Source: Anopheles merus
Taxonomy: Eukaryota > Arthropoda > Insecta > Diptera > Culicidae
Length of the DNA: 64,000 nucleotides
Direction of reading: 5' to 3'
Assembly (NCBI RefSeq): GCF_017562075.2
Contig: NC_054082.1
Location: 50,586,037-50,650,036 of the forward strand
A program made the position numbers and the translations under genes. Each line of letters opens with the position of its first letter. The first letter of the stretch is position 1. Shown here piece after piece: positions 1 through 11,243 of this stretch. The notes under the pieces were generated by a model. The model did no database searches. It saw nothing but the letters and a program-made list of their open reading frames with translations, and was not told the DNA's origin.

Positions 1-995
1 CGAACTTTGTACATCCGTTCGTAGCTTGTAAGGAATGAATGGTATCTGCATGTTGTGTGTACTTTTTGGTTGTCATCTATCACAATTCAGAACAGGATGA
101 TGACTTACATGCGGCAAAAAGCACATGCATCATATTTGCTTGAGATAAAAAGAAACACAAGCAAATGTAAAAACATTAAATTAAAAATATCTTATCTGAT
201 TAATTTTGATTTTTGTTGCAAGTACTAAGCAAAGACTTATGTTTTTGTGATTATGTCAACTAGTCTTAAATGTAATTTTTGGATATCAGTAGCGCAAGTT
301 GCACCGTTTGGTGAGATTGGTTTGAAATTGAAACGACTCAAGTAAATATTATGCAAACTAAAGCAAACATAATGGCAATGGTGGAAACCAAATTCTCTGG
401 GACACACACAAAAATACTCCGACAGTATACTTCTCTCACCACCAAAAGATCCAACCTAACAACCACAGACATAGTTGATGGATGTTGCTGTAAATACTGT
501 TCTAGGCCGGTCGATGTTGTTGTTGATATGCTCGTTGTCATTATTGGAATGGATGTATTTGGTGTGTATGAGGCAAGATGTGTTGCACTTCGTCGATTCT
601 TTGGTTTTAGTAGAAAGCCAAACAAAAAAAAACCAAATACAGCAATGAACTCTGCTATCTCGTTCCCCATACACCGACGGGCAGGGGCTGATTAAGCAGT
701 ATGCAAACTAAGCGACCGGATTGGGCCATGAGAAAAGGAACCCATCTCACGCACACAACTAAATTTACTGCTCAATCCTTCTCTATTTACAAAACTCCTC
801 CAAAATTTTCCTCCACTCGTGTTAATCCGCCACTGCCTTCGGGCTAGCCTTTCTGCATCCAACGAAACCGGAATCGAACGAAGGACAACGCTCTTGCACC
901 CGTCATCAGCTGTACCGTGTATAGCCTGTTTGCCGCGAGACCTACTACCACCAAAACTCTATTAATATATCCCAATCTTTTACCACCGTAAACAG

Positions 996-2717
996 TTGTT
1001 GGAGGCGCACAGAGTGAGGACAACTCGCAAATATTCGTGATGAACAACTACTTTGGTATCGGCATCGATGCCGATCTGTGCTTGGACTTCCATAATGCGC
1101 GCGAGGAAAACCCGAACAAGTTCAACTCCCGCCTGCACAACAAGGGCGTGTACGTGAAGATGGGCCTACGGAAGATGGTGGGAAGAAAGATGGTCAAGGA
1201 GCTACACAAGGAACTTCGGCTCGAGGTGGACGGGAAGGTTGTGGAGCTGCCCCCGGTAGAGGGTATCATCATACTGAATATCTTAAGGTACGTGTACCGT
1301 TGCTTTCGTGCGATTCAAGTGAGGTATTCATTGGGATGTTGGCCTTGTAGCTGGGGATCCGGAGCAAATCCATGGGGCCCGGAAAAGGAGGATCAATTCA
1401 GCAAGCCCAACCATTGGGACGGTATGCTGGAAGTGGTTGGCGTTACAGGTGTAGTGCATTTAGGGCAAATTCAGTCCGGCTTGCGGTCGGCCATGCGAAT
1501 AGCACAGGTAAATGTTTGTGAATGGAATGCTCGTACGGTTTTCCGCAGGCTCTAATCGTATCAATCCTCTTTCACGCAGGGTGGTCACATCAAAATTCAT
1601 CTTCATTCCGACATACCTGTACAGGTTGATGGAGAGCCGTGGGTTCAAAGCCCCGGTGACGTTGTCGTTCTAAAATCGGCATTAAAGGTAAGCGCAACCC
1701 AGTTCACGTATCTAACTCACAACAAAAATATTTAAAAAAAAAAACATTATTATAAGCTTGTGGTAGAATTTTTGAGTTTCATTTTTGTTAGTCTGTGCAT
1801 GGTAATTTACGACTATCGTATTGTTTTGTTTTGCTTCTTACTTTTATGTTGCTTCACTTTCATTCACTGGTATGTTTTTGCACCACATCAAAGCAAAAAT
1901 AAGTGTGAAAATTGGCATGTTCTGTCGTGTTTGAAAGCGTACATGAATTTTAAAGCATCTGGTCATATACCATTCACCTCAATCTGAACACCCATTTCAA
2001 CGATAGAAGAAATATTATATCGACCTAGTAGTGTAGCAAATTATGTTCATTGGTTTCATTAAACTTTTATTTATATTTTTCTCAGACATTATTCATTTCA
2101 TCTACATCGAAACAGACCTGTTTGACGTCATCCTTAAGCATTATATGTTGATCATAATCCATCTCAAATTATTAAAATTATTAATTGTATATATTGCAAC
2201 TAATATCATAGCAAAACATACTTATACCTAAGAGAAGCATTCACGAAACCTTCTATAAAACATATTTCACTGATTGTGAAAATGTCAACGTAAAATTTAT
2301 GTTCGTTATGTTTTTTTTTAATTGAACATTTGATATAATTTTAACGCCTATACCAAGTGAAAATCGGTTTATTATCCATCTTGTGAATAATCATTTCCTA
2401 TCATCTCTCCATCGTATCAAGACAATATATACTAGTGAAAAATATTAATTGTATCATAAACGACCGTATAAATCTAAAATATCTCTCAGTTGCTAAAAGT
2501 ATAATTTTGTTCATAAACATGCTTTCTCTTACTCCCACCGTATTTGTTTTCCCACCGAGACAAAATTAACGACGCATTTGTATGTAGTAAACATATATGA
2601 CTGTTCCGAAGTTGTGATTGGACGCGGCATTCCCTGGTACCTGGTACCGTAAACCAACCCCCAAGACTGTGTGTGGTTTGCGTGGCTGTCTGATCGTGTG
2701 TATGTGTGTGCGCGCGC

Positions 2718-2790
<73 letters not shown>

Positions 2791-3077
2791 TGTGTGTGTG
2801 TACGTGTCATGAATGTAACATTAACACAAACCATAGAAAGTAAAACGAGTGCTATTCTATTATTTGTTTGTTCCAAGCATTAGATCCCATTTCCGACCTA
2901 AATACTGATCCAACCTTATAAATGCTATTAACTTTCTATTAGGCAACGATGCTGAAGAAAATTAAGAGCAAACGGAGGCTAACAGAACCGCATATCTCAC
3001 CGGCCGTTGCGGGATTCTCGCAAGGGGGAGCTCCAGAAAATGGAGATCGTGATAAAGATGCCCTGAGCGGAACCTAG
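996..3077 (+). CDS. Diacylglycerol kinase theta-like, C-terminal exons (5' part outside window)
   Basis: Phosphorylates diacylglycerol to phosphatidic acid, ending DAG signalling at membranes. Only the accessory-domain end of the kinase is here. Exons read as about 996-1287 (acceptor uncertain), 1351-1507, 1580-1687 and a last exon 2943-3077 ending in TAG; all introns are GT-AG and the frame is kept throughout. The peptide contains NNYFGIGIDADLCLDFH, NKGVYVKMGLRKM, the cross-intron block ILSWGSGANPWG, and LLEVVGVTGVVH-type residues (MLEVVGVTGVVHLGQ), followed by PVQVDGEPWVQSPGDV. These are hallmarks of the DGK accessory domain, and the spacing and the basic tail ATMLKKIKSKRRLTEP resemble the theta type more than eta, epsilon or zeta. 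The catalytic domain, C1 domains and Ras-association domain must lie upstream of base 1. The last exon adds 44 residues. Family assignment is confident; the theta subtype is from remembered similarity. Confidence 0.88.
2697..2803. repeat. (TG)n microsatellite in the last DGK intron
   Basis: Nearly uninterrupted TG repeat with a short CG run at its left end, about 100 bp long, in the intron between 1688 and 2942. The ORFs read through it on both strands are low-complexity artefacts. Confidence 0.95.
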
Positions 3078-6000
3078 AGTACCCGTCCGTCCGGTCCTAG
3101 CTTTCTATTTTCCTGTTTTCTATGAAATCACCATACAAACATACAAACCAACCAACCGACAAACCAACCAGCAAAATTCAATTGCAACCATTGCAAACGA
3201 AGCGTTAAACAAACAGTGGCGCGTACCATAGTCCGGCAAACGTGTAATGCGGCAACGATAACTTAAGAAACACAACCCATAGTATACACAGTCATATTTG
3301 CTAAACAGCGGAATATGGTGGTTTGAGCTTAACATGCACTCGTTAAGTTTTTGAGGAAAAAATAATGCCCCTAACGTTAACGCTTTTTTTTTTCATACTT
3401 TAAATCGTACGTGAAATGCGTTTCTACTCTATAAATATACATATATTCGCTTATTCTATTGTGTATTGATCATGCGTATAAGATCGCAGATTACAGTCGG
3501 TTAGCATAAGTTATTTTCTGCTAAAGAATCGTTACTAGTTACATGCAGGATGAGTTAGTGATGATAAAAAGGCGCAAAACATTTCGTATTTCCAACAGCA
3601 CCCTAGCTAATCCTCCTCCACCTCTTGCTCCTCCTACTCATCCTTCTCTTCTTCCTCCTCCTCCTCCTCCTCCTTCTCCAGGAGGTAAGCATTACACTAT
3701 AAATTTGTATTCAAAATACACTCACATACTACAAATGCCTTCCAATGAATTGTTCTTTCCGTTGTTCGGTGAGATTATAGAGGATAGTATTACATAGGAA
3801 TATACAAGATTTAAGTCTATCCTAATCGTCCCATTCTTAATTGTACTTCTAAAGTTGCCACCTTTATCATAACCCTAGCCGAACGCTAACAATCGATTCG
3901 CTCTCACACAGGAAAAAATCAAAGATTTTTTTAAAGAATACAAATAGGAACATTCAAACTGTAAAGCACCACGTTATACGCGTGTAAATGCCCAATTGTC
4001 AACAGCAACTACTTCAGCTACCAAATACCACCCAACGCCTCCAGCTCTCACTTCTTACAGTGATCCCAAATTACTCTACCGTTCATTTCCTCTGTCTTAC
4101 TTTTTCTCTCTCTTTCTCTCCGTCACGTTAAACTGCACTTTATGGTACGTGTATATCGAATGACTTGATATGTATACTAATCGATTGATCTATTGACGCA
4201 CGCCACACGTAGTGAGAAGTATTGCCATTTCCGACCATATTGACCATACCCCATACCGAACACTTACCAGCTGATACACAGTAGAGAAGAAATGCAAACC
4301 CTGTTCCAATTGATTGTTATGAAAGGACACCAACACACCGTACTTGTCACCAAAACATCTACACATTTAGGCGCAAACCAGGCTATAATACACACTTTCT
4401 GAAGTATTGATAGAAATCGAACGTATCACCTTCGCATCATCCTGACCCATATTTGCATCGATCCCTGTTCCGACGAATTTCATGTTTTTGAATGTAAGAT
4501 TACATCGACACCTCACAGTTATTATTTTTATAGTTGAATTGTTATTATCAATTGACAGTTAGTTTTTAGTTTGGTTTAAAATCTAACTTCTCTTAAAATC
4601 TAACAGCATAGCATTTTATCACACCACCATGTATCGTGCCGCTCGTATGATGAAGTTTAAATCACACTCTCTCGATTTGGATTCTGGACTCCGACTGATG
4701 CTACATTTGTTTGTTCTCCATTTTTCTTTTCCTTTCTTAAAGCATTTATTTCTCTATTCCTTTTACTTATCAATGATTGCTCATGCTATCCGCATCAGGA
4801 TATTGCTACTGTTTGATAGTTCACTTTATCTGTGCCTTGTTCTTTCTATATACATTTCTTCTTGCCTCTATTGTCTTGTTACGGTTTTGTAGGAAGTACA
4901 ATATTCGCCTATTATATCTTACACATCTCTTTTATGAGCATATTTTACGTAAACACGTTTGTTCTCCTGTCAGCTAGCCTACATACAAGCTCATCTTGGA
5001 CAGTTATAGGCAATATTATTTTACTATTAGCTAACCGTTTCATAACGAGTTTTTCCTATGGTTATCTCATGTCACTTTATAGTTTAAACGTTATGTACAT
5101 CTATTTGATTAGAAATTACTTCTTTTTCTGATTTGTAACTGCTTTAGAATAGTTTTGTTGGTTATGAAGGGTTCCATAATCGAGACGTAACTTGTTTTTA
5201 TTATTATTATTATTATTTCGCTAATATTCATAACATTTCAGCAACATTGTTCGTGGTGCGCAGTTTATTGCATTTGTTTTGCTCTTGTTCAGTTTTTACA
5301 TACTGAGTAATTTGTCTTTTTATTTCTTAGCCTTATTTCTATCGACAATACCCACGTCATCAATAGTATTGTTCCGTGGTATATATTATCTTTACTTTCT
5401 ATGATGTAGTTTGCTAATAAACATAATACATTTTTTAAACTATTTTTATCCTTCTTTTCTTGCTCTCAAATTAAACATGTCGCATATATACCTTACCACG
5501 ATCAAATACGATGCTAAAACTGGTTCTCAATTCTTCTTTCTTCTTTCTTTTTTTTATTCAAACGTGGATGTCAAACAAACAAATCTAACCTTATTGAACG
5601 TTACCAATCACTGTTTTATGTCGGCAATGACAATTTGTTACAAAAACAATCTGTAACATGCCGGAATGCGCATTCCATCACGTTCGCTAACATTCATCAA
5701 ACAAATCAACCGCAACAAACAACAAATGAACCACCTTTGCGTTCATGCATATATTTGCTTTAAATTTTGGTTACACACACAACAACAACAACAACAAAAA
5801 CAATTTCTTCGGAACATGAAACGATGCTGAACCTCAAACCGTCCACGGTTATACAATCTGTTGCTAAATTCTATCACTACCCCGATACACTCCATACATA
5901 CGGCAAACAAACAAACCAACAACAAAAAACTGCAATAACATCAACACAACTAATGAAACGGTTGAACACTAAAATAAACCCCGAAACAAATTTATCTCTC

Positions 6001-6102
6001 TATCTCATGGACCGGACGGCGGCGACGGCGGCATAATGTGCTCGCGCGTGTATATGTGTGCGCACAAAACGCAACACGAAAAAACGTATCTCGTGTGCAC
6101 AG
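3078..6102 (+). other. Non-coding: 3' UTR of first DGK ending, then intron before the second
   Basis: After the TAG at 3075-3077 the sequence is AT-rich with no convincing gene. It would serve as 3' UTR for the proximal ending and as intron for the distal ending. It contains a CT/CCT-rich tract at about 3600-3680 immediately followed by CAG/GAG/GTAAGC, which looks splice-like, and T-rich sequence around 4600-5650. A proline-rich ORF at 3543-3797 arises from the CCT repeat. Confidence 0.5.
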
Positions 6103-6249
6103 GCAACAATGTTGAAGAAAATGAAAGGAAAAATGAAACGACGCAACACCGAACCCACGATGCAGGTGATGGGCCCATCGGGAATCCAGATGACACTGGC
6201 GGCACCCCAGGAGCCCGACGAGGTCGACTCCAATAATACAGATTTTTGA
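6103..6249 (+). CDS. Alternative last exon of the DGK theta-like gene
   Basis: A second exon preceded by a CAG acceptor and read in phase 0, exactly as the 2943-3077 exon. It encodes 48 residues beginning ATMLKKMKGKMKRRNTEP and ending in an acidic stretch before TGA. Its first 18 residues are clearly homologous to the start of the upstream exon (ATMLKKIKSKRRLTEP), but the tails then diverge completely. Both are compatible with the phase-0 donor at 1687/1688. The simplest reading is a duplicated terminal exon used alternatively, giving two DGK isoforms with different C termini. Internal sequence at ATGCAG/GTGATG (6160s) could also act as a donor, so this exon might sometimes be internal. No transcript evidence is available. 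Confidence 0.75.
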   Translation, partial: ATMLKKMKGKMKRRNTEPTMQVMGPSGIQMTLAAPQEPDEVDSNNTDF

Positions 6250-6925
6250 ATATGGTATAACGAGCGATTAATTTAACGTGCTTCGTCGTTTGCGGGTGTT
6301 TGCGTGCGGGGAAGGCAAGGAAAGCTACGCAAGGAAAGAGCCGTGGATAGGGCAGGGATGAAACATATTTCACCTATTCTACTGCAAAAGCTGCCAAACC
6401 ACCAACAGGCAGCTACCGAGCCCGATATGTCACACAGATATTACCACACCTTATCGCCTTACAGATATCGATCTTCACTCACACAAACACACACACACAC
6501 ACACACTCCGGAACTGATATGTTCTGGCCATATTGGCCACAATGGTGACCGGTGCAAACGCTTCGTTGTCTACATGATGGTCTTTATTAACTATGAGGGT
6601 TTGAAGATTTTTTTAAATCCGTGAATTAAAACGAACTATTTTTTTTTATTTTCCAATTGTCAGTAAATTTCGAAGTTGTCGGTTAATGGCAATATTAAAT
6701 TTCATAACACTACCTACCTGCTACCTTACTATTTCTATACCATGCAGTGGGCAGTTAAAACATTATCTTTCTCCATTTTCCGGCAAGATAATTGTGATTG
6801 TGACGAAGAACTTTATGAAAAACTGAACTATTGTAACTGTGAATGTATAAGTTGGTCAAAAAGAGCCACCTTTGTGACAAAATATATCCTACTCTGTGCG
6901 TGTGTTTGCGTGAGTATCTGTAAAT

Positions 6926-6976
6926 GTGTGTGTGTGTGTGTGTGTGAGTGTGTGTGTGTGTGTATGTGTGTGTGTG
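6926..6976. repeat. (TG)n microsatellite
   Basis: Interrupted TG repeat downstream of the second DGK terminal exon. Other short CA/TG tracts lie at about 6480-6506 and 7440-7466. No gene is supported between 6250 and 10600; the region would be 3' UTR or intron of DGK. Confidence 0.9.
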
Positions 6977-8130
6977 TTGTATAAGGATACGACTTTGTGA
7001 TGTCTGAACGACGGCAAAAGAGGTAAAACGTATGCATAGTTCTTTAATGGAAAAATAATATAGCGGCAAATAAGATCATAGGAATGAAACACTTTCTCGT
7101 AAACATACACACACACATCCAACGCAAGTGTCAAGTCAGGCGGTCGATTTGATAAGCAGGAAAGAAACTCCCGCTCTCCCATCCAAACCGTAGCTAAGAT
7201 ATGAGTAAGAAACAAACAACAACAATCACCGTCACACCCAACCAATAGCGCAACCCATATAGAAAGCGAATGAAACTTGCACACACCAGCGAATATACAA
7301 CTAAAACTGTATACAATATCGTAGGAACTGTAGCAGAACCGTAAAGAGAGCAGCCACCTCTCCTGCAAGAGCCTTTAGCAGTAGTGTGCTGGAAAAACAA
7401 AGCCCAAAAGAGAAAAAATGGCAAACATTTGTAAAAAAAACACACACACACACCCACACACACAAACTAACATGAATCGCGATAACTAAACAAACTCTAT
7501 GTATATGTATGTGTCTGTGCGTGTACGTGTAGTAGATAATTCACGTGAAATTAGAAAGTGTGTGTGTGTGCGCGGGTAAAACTTTAAGTAGATGGAGGTA
7601 CACTGGAAGAACCCTACCGAACTAACCCCCTACCAAACGAAGGGCTTCTCTTACGCACTTCAGGGTACAGAATCAGTGAAAACTTACAGGCGCAAATAGT
7701 AAAAAAAACACTGCAATATTTACAACTGCAACCTACATTCGTATGAGAAAGTGCAAGAGGAAGTAATTCCATTCAAATAAAAACAAAATAGCATAAACGT
7801 AACAGCAGCAAACAAAGGTAGTAAACAGAACAGACCGAAGGTAAAATAAACCACAACAGCAAACACAATAGTAGAGCAATTGCAAGCAACTGCAATGGAG
7901 CATGTAACGACACTGAAAGTGGGTAAGATGGAAAGGAAATAAAAACGTGGTAGAGCAGAATAGTAGTAGGTTACCATCGGCAAACGAAATAGTGAATTGG
8001 AAGTTAGTACATACAGTGCAAAGGATAGATGCATCACAATGCATGCGTGACACATGGTAGCACTCATCACATAGACACTAATCAAACCAAAATTCCAAAT
8101 GGAGAACAAATACCATTGCAGTAGGAGCAG

Positions 8131-8236
8131 CAGCACACATACACACACACAAACACACATACACATATATAAGTACACACACACACACACACACACTCAC
8201 ACACACACACTCACACACACACACACACACACACAC
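8131..8236. repeat. (CA)n microsatellite
   Basis: About 100 bp of CA repeat with a few TCA and TATA interruptions. It generates spurious Thr-His and Cys-Val ORFs on the two strands. Confidence 0.92.
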
Positions 8237-10616
8237 CAAAGACCAACCAAACAGCACACAACGATACGGTACTGCACGAAGAAACAAAACAAACAAAGCA
8301 AACATTTTTACAACCAACAATGGCATCATTGGCAAACACACCACTAACGGATAGCAGACCGGGCGCATGAAACGTTGCAAGAACGTTAAATTAATGGCTC
8401 TTTATCGGCTTGACAAGGCAAGCAAGGTGGCAAGCACTGCTACTGAGCCTAGGTGCGGGTGCTAGGCAGTGCAGATGTTTGCAAGCGGTAAGATTAGATT
8501 GCAATAGAAACGATTGTATCTGAATGTAGGTTTAGACACGTATCCCATATAGGGCGGTAACCGATGCAATCCTTCACAAGTGACGAATCCTTACTCGCTT
8601 TGGTGGAGATTGGTTTTGTTTTGCATTTCTTTATCTGGGTTTATTTTTGAGATTTTGCTCGAAAAAGGGATATTTCACAAACGCACTTAACAGTCGCTTA
8701 CCTGAAAACGCGCATTCTGTGACGCGTTGTTGGAATGTCATGAACGCAACTACATTTTTATTACACTGCACTTCAATTATGTGCCACACAGTTCCGGTTA
8801 AATAATACGTTTAACTGGTTTATGTTGGAGCAAAAACAAAAAAAGAAGAATCATTGCTTACACTACTGTAATTCCCGTTTTCCGTTTAAAGCAACCTGTC
8901 GGCCAGTATGGCGCGTGGAGCATAGAAACCAACCTATATAGAGCGAATTAGAAGTCAAGGCTAGTAAATGGAAGTAACATTACTCTAAACGTTAATACGA
9001 ATTTAGGTGGCCCAGATTGGGGGGCCAGATTGTTGTACGTTTTTTTGTATTTTCATTCTGTTCTTTTTTTTCTTACGTCAAAACAACAATCGTAAGCACA
9101 ACGCTTGAGGGTTCTATCAAGCGACTGGATTTGGTATAAAACAAAAAACAAACAAGAACAGCAGAGCATTCTGCACAACAGGGAAAGCCGGTAGCATGGC
9201 TGGTAGGCCAGTGCCACTAACTAAATAGTGCACCAGAGCATATATAGAGTTAAAGGCAGGAGCAGCTATACATTACTATGTATACAGGTAGACGGGTAGT
9301 AACGATAGTGGGCGTCGGTGAATGGTCAATGCCAGCAAAGTAAAATGCACCAGTCTCGGTGCATAAAAGCATGAGTTGTGGTTTCCTGTGGTTCATAGAC
9401 ACAGTCTAATCTTTCACTGTAATTGTGTACAGCCGTTTGAGTTTACAAATTTATTCATGGTGCCATTAGACGGGCCAGTTCTGTTGGCCTCTTTTAACGA
9501 CGGCAACGTGCTGGAAAGGATGCTTAAGAAAACTCATTTTGATTGGAAACCATAAGGGTCTTTTTGGCTAAAAAAAATCATTGACCCATGTATCTTTACT
9601 GATACTACCGTGCCCATCATCAGTTCTTTGCAATGTTGCGATGGGTACGGGTTTAAACTGTCTTGGTTCTTTGGTTGTACGCAAACATATTTAATCTCTT
9701 AATGCCATATGGCCACAAAACTAAACTGACCGACAGACAGACACACAGAGAAACAGACAGACAGGCGAATAGACATTTAGACAGTAAACAGCACGCACAT
9801 GGCGTCATGGAGCTGCTAGCAAGCAACAATGTCTTTATAATTGTAAAATGTAATTACAGAAATTACGTTACGTATGGTATTTTACCAGCTTAAATAGTTA
9901 TACAAAATCTCATCACACAAAACACGTACAGTGAAACACATGTATTTTGTTCATCGCACAACACACACACATATAACAAAGAAACACTTTACACGAATGG
10001 CAATGTAAAATCCATTTTCTTAGTTTACATCTGAGAATTTGAGGCATTCTATACGCCAGGGTTGTATTTCGAGGAGTGAAACACATACTTTCACTAGCAC
10101 AAATTTCAAGAACTAACTCGAAACGATCGCACAGGGCAAATTCCCACCCAGTTAGAGGAGACTCCAATCCTTCACATTTCATGTATAGGAAAAGTCTGTC
10201 CTCTTGTGGGGGGAGCATGCTCCAAACGCCTTCGGTTATAGATCAGGGCGATTTATCAGGGCGATTTATTGTTAAAAACGGAAAACTAAAAATAATACAA
10301 CGAGACACGTTGGGTGACACGTTGAGTACTGAATAGGATAAGCCATTACTGATGTTGTGTTGCGAGGAAGGATTAGCATTAGTGGGGAACGAAATGAAGC
10401 TGATACCAGCAGCTCCGCTATCTAAGAGTTTTCCCAGCTACTCCAGCACACATCCGCCAGATGGCTACCTAAATTGTTTACCGTAAACTGCCACCGACGT
10501 GCGTATGCCATCTGCTTCATTACTCGTTGAAATGGTAAAGCTTAGAAGCTTCCAAAAAAACAACAAACAAAAAAACACCACAAACGCCTATTTTGGCAGA
10601 ACAACCCGCTAGTCAG

Positions 10617-10751
10617 AAAAGGCTGATCCACCAGCTAGAAATGGAGGCCGTTCTACGAGATCACACTGTTGGTTTGGGCAGTGTGGAAGCACTAGCAGAA
10701 GACACCCAACGTATCCCTACCAACAGCAGCACAACAGGAGCAAATGTATGA
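10617..10751 (+). CDS. Unassigned coding-like ORF, possible further DGK tail exon
   Basis: A 44-residue open frame beginning after a CAG at 10614-10616 and ending in TGA at 10749-10751. It encodes KRLIHQLEMEAVLRDHTVG and then a Ser/Thr-rich tail. Codon choice and amino-acid composition look like protein rather than random AT-rich DNA, and phase 0 would match the donor after DGK exon 3 (or a cryptic donor in the second terminal exon). I do not recognise the sequence. The acceptor has a poor pyrimidine tract, so this may be chance. Confidence 0.3.
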   Translation, partial: KRLIHQLEMEAVLRDHTVGLGSVEALAEDTQRIPTNSSTTGANV

Positions 10752-10868
10752 GTGTACCTAGAAGAATAACGCAAAACAGGGCGGCATTAGCCTCTTGCAA
10801 ACACAAAATGAAGACCAATGTGCTACACGGTAACCAGGGGCACATTTCCCGCAATGCCAACCCCGCAG

Positions 10869-10934
10869 GCAAATTCGGTTTCGCGATCCCCGGTGATTGG
10901 AACTCGATTGGGCTCCGTTTATGATCTGGAATGA
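10869..10934 (+). CDS. Unassigned short coding-like ORF after a CAG acceptor
   Basis: Sequence after ACCCCGCAG at 10868 reads, in phase 0, 21 residues including ANSVSRSPVIGTRLGS and ending VYDLE before TGA. The frame is also open upstream to an ATG at 10818. It is too short to identify. Reported because it sits with two similar ORFs inside a 650-bp island that is less A-rich than its surroundings. Confidence 0.22.
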   Translation, partial: ANSVSRSPVIGTRLGSVYDLE

Positions 10935-11062
10935 GTGTGTGCGATGCGTGAATGCTCTTCTACTTCTACCTTTGCATGTGTTTGGTGTGAATTACTGGAT
11001 GTATGTGAATGTGTGCGGGTGTGATGATGATCATAAACTGTAACTGGACTTTCAACCATCAG

Positions 11063-11243
11063 GATCATTGCGAAGCTTCAAGCCCTGCGCAATGGCAAGC
11101 GAAATCTGGAATTACCGGAGCACATTCGTCGCTTCGTTTTGGTTCATCTCCATCGCCGGGAGGTAAACAGTGCCGCCAGCAAAAACCCTTTCCATCCAAC
11201 CAAGTCAGTATTTGGAAAGGAAAGGAGGACGCGCAAGTTTTGA
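11063..11243 (+). CDS. Unassigned coding-like ORF, 59 codons
   Basis: Following the acceptor-like AACCATCAG at 11062, one frame (first complete codon at 11064) stays open for 59 codons to TGA at 11241-11243. It reads KLQALRNGKRNLELPEH, then HIRRFVLVHLHRREVNSA, and ends in a basic KERRTRKF. GC-rich codon endings and the amphipathic, basic character look like a genuine terminal exon, and a possible donor GAG/GTAAAC lies at 11162/11163. Two other frames here are also open, which weakens the case. It could be another alternative C terminus of DGK or the last exon of a separate + strand gene. I do not recognise the family. Confidence 0.35.

Noticed and set aside
840..905. tRNA-like segment CCGGAATCGAACGAAGG
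   Set aside because: Resembles a reverse B box plus flanks, but no acceptor stem or anticodon arm can be folded.
2529..2883. ORFs through the TG repeat (Thr-His or Cys-Val tracts)
   Set aside because: Pure microsatellite translations. The same applies to 6755-7069, 8078-8347, 32012-32302, 39403-39710 and 50644-51051.
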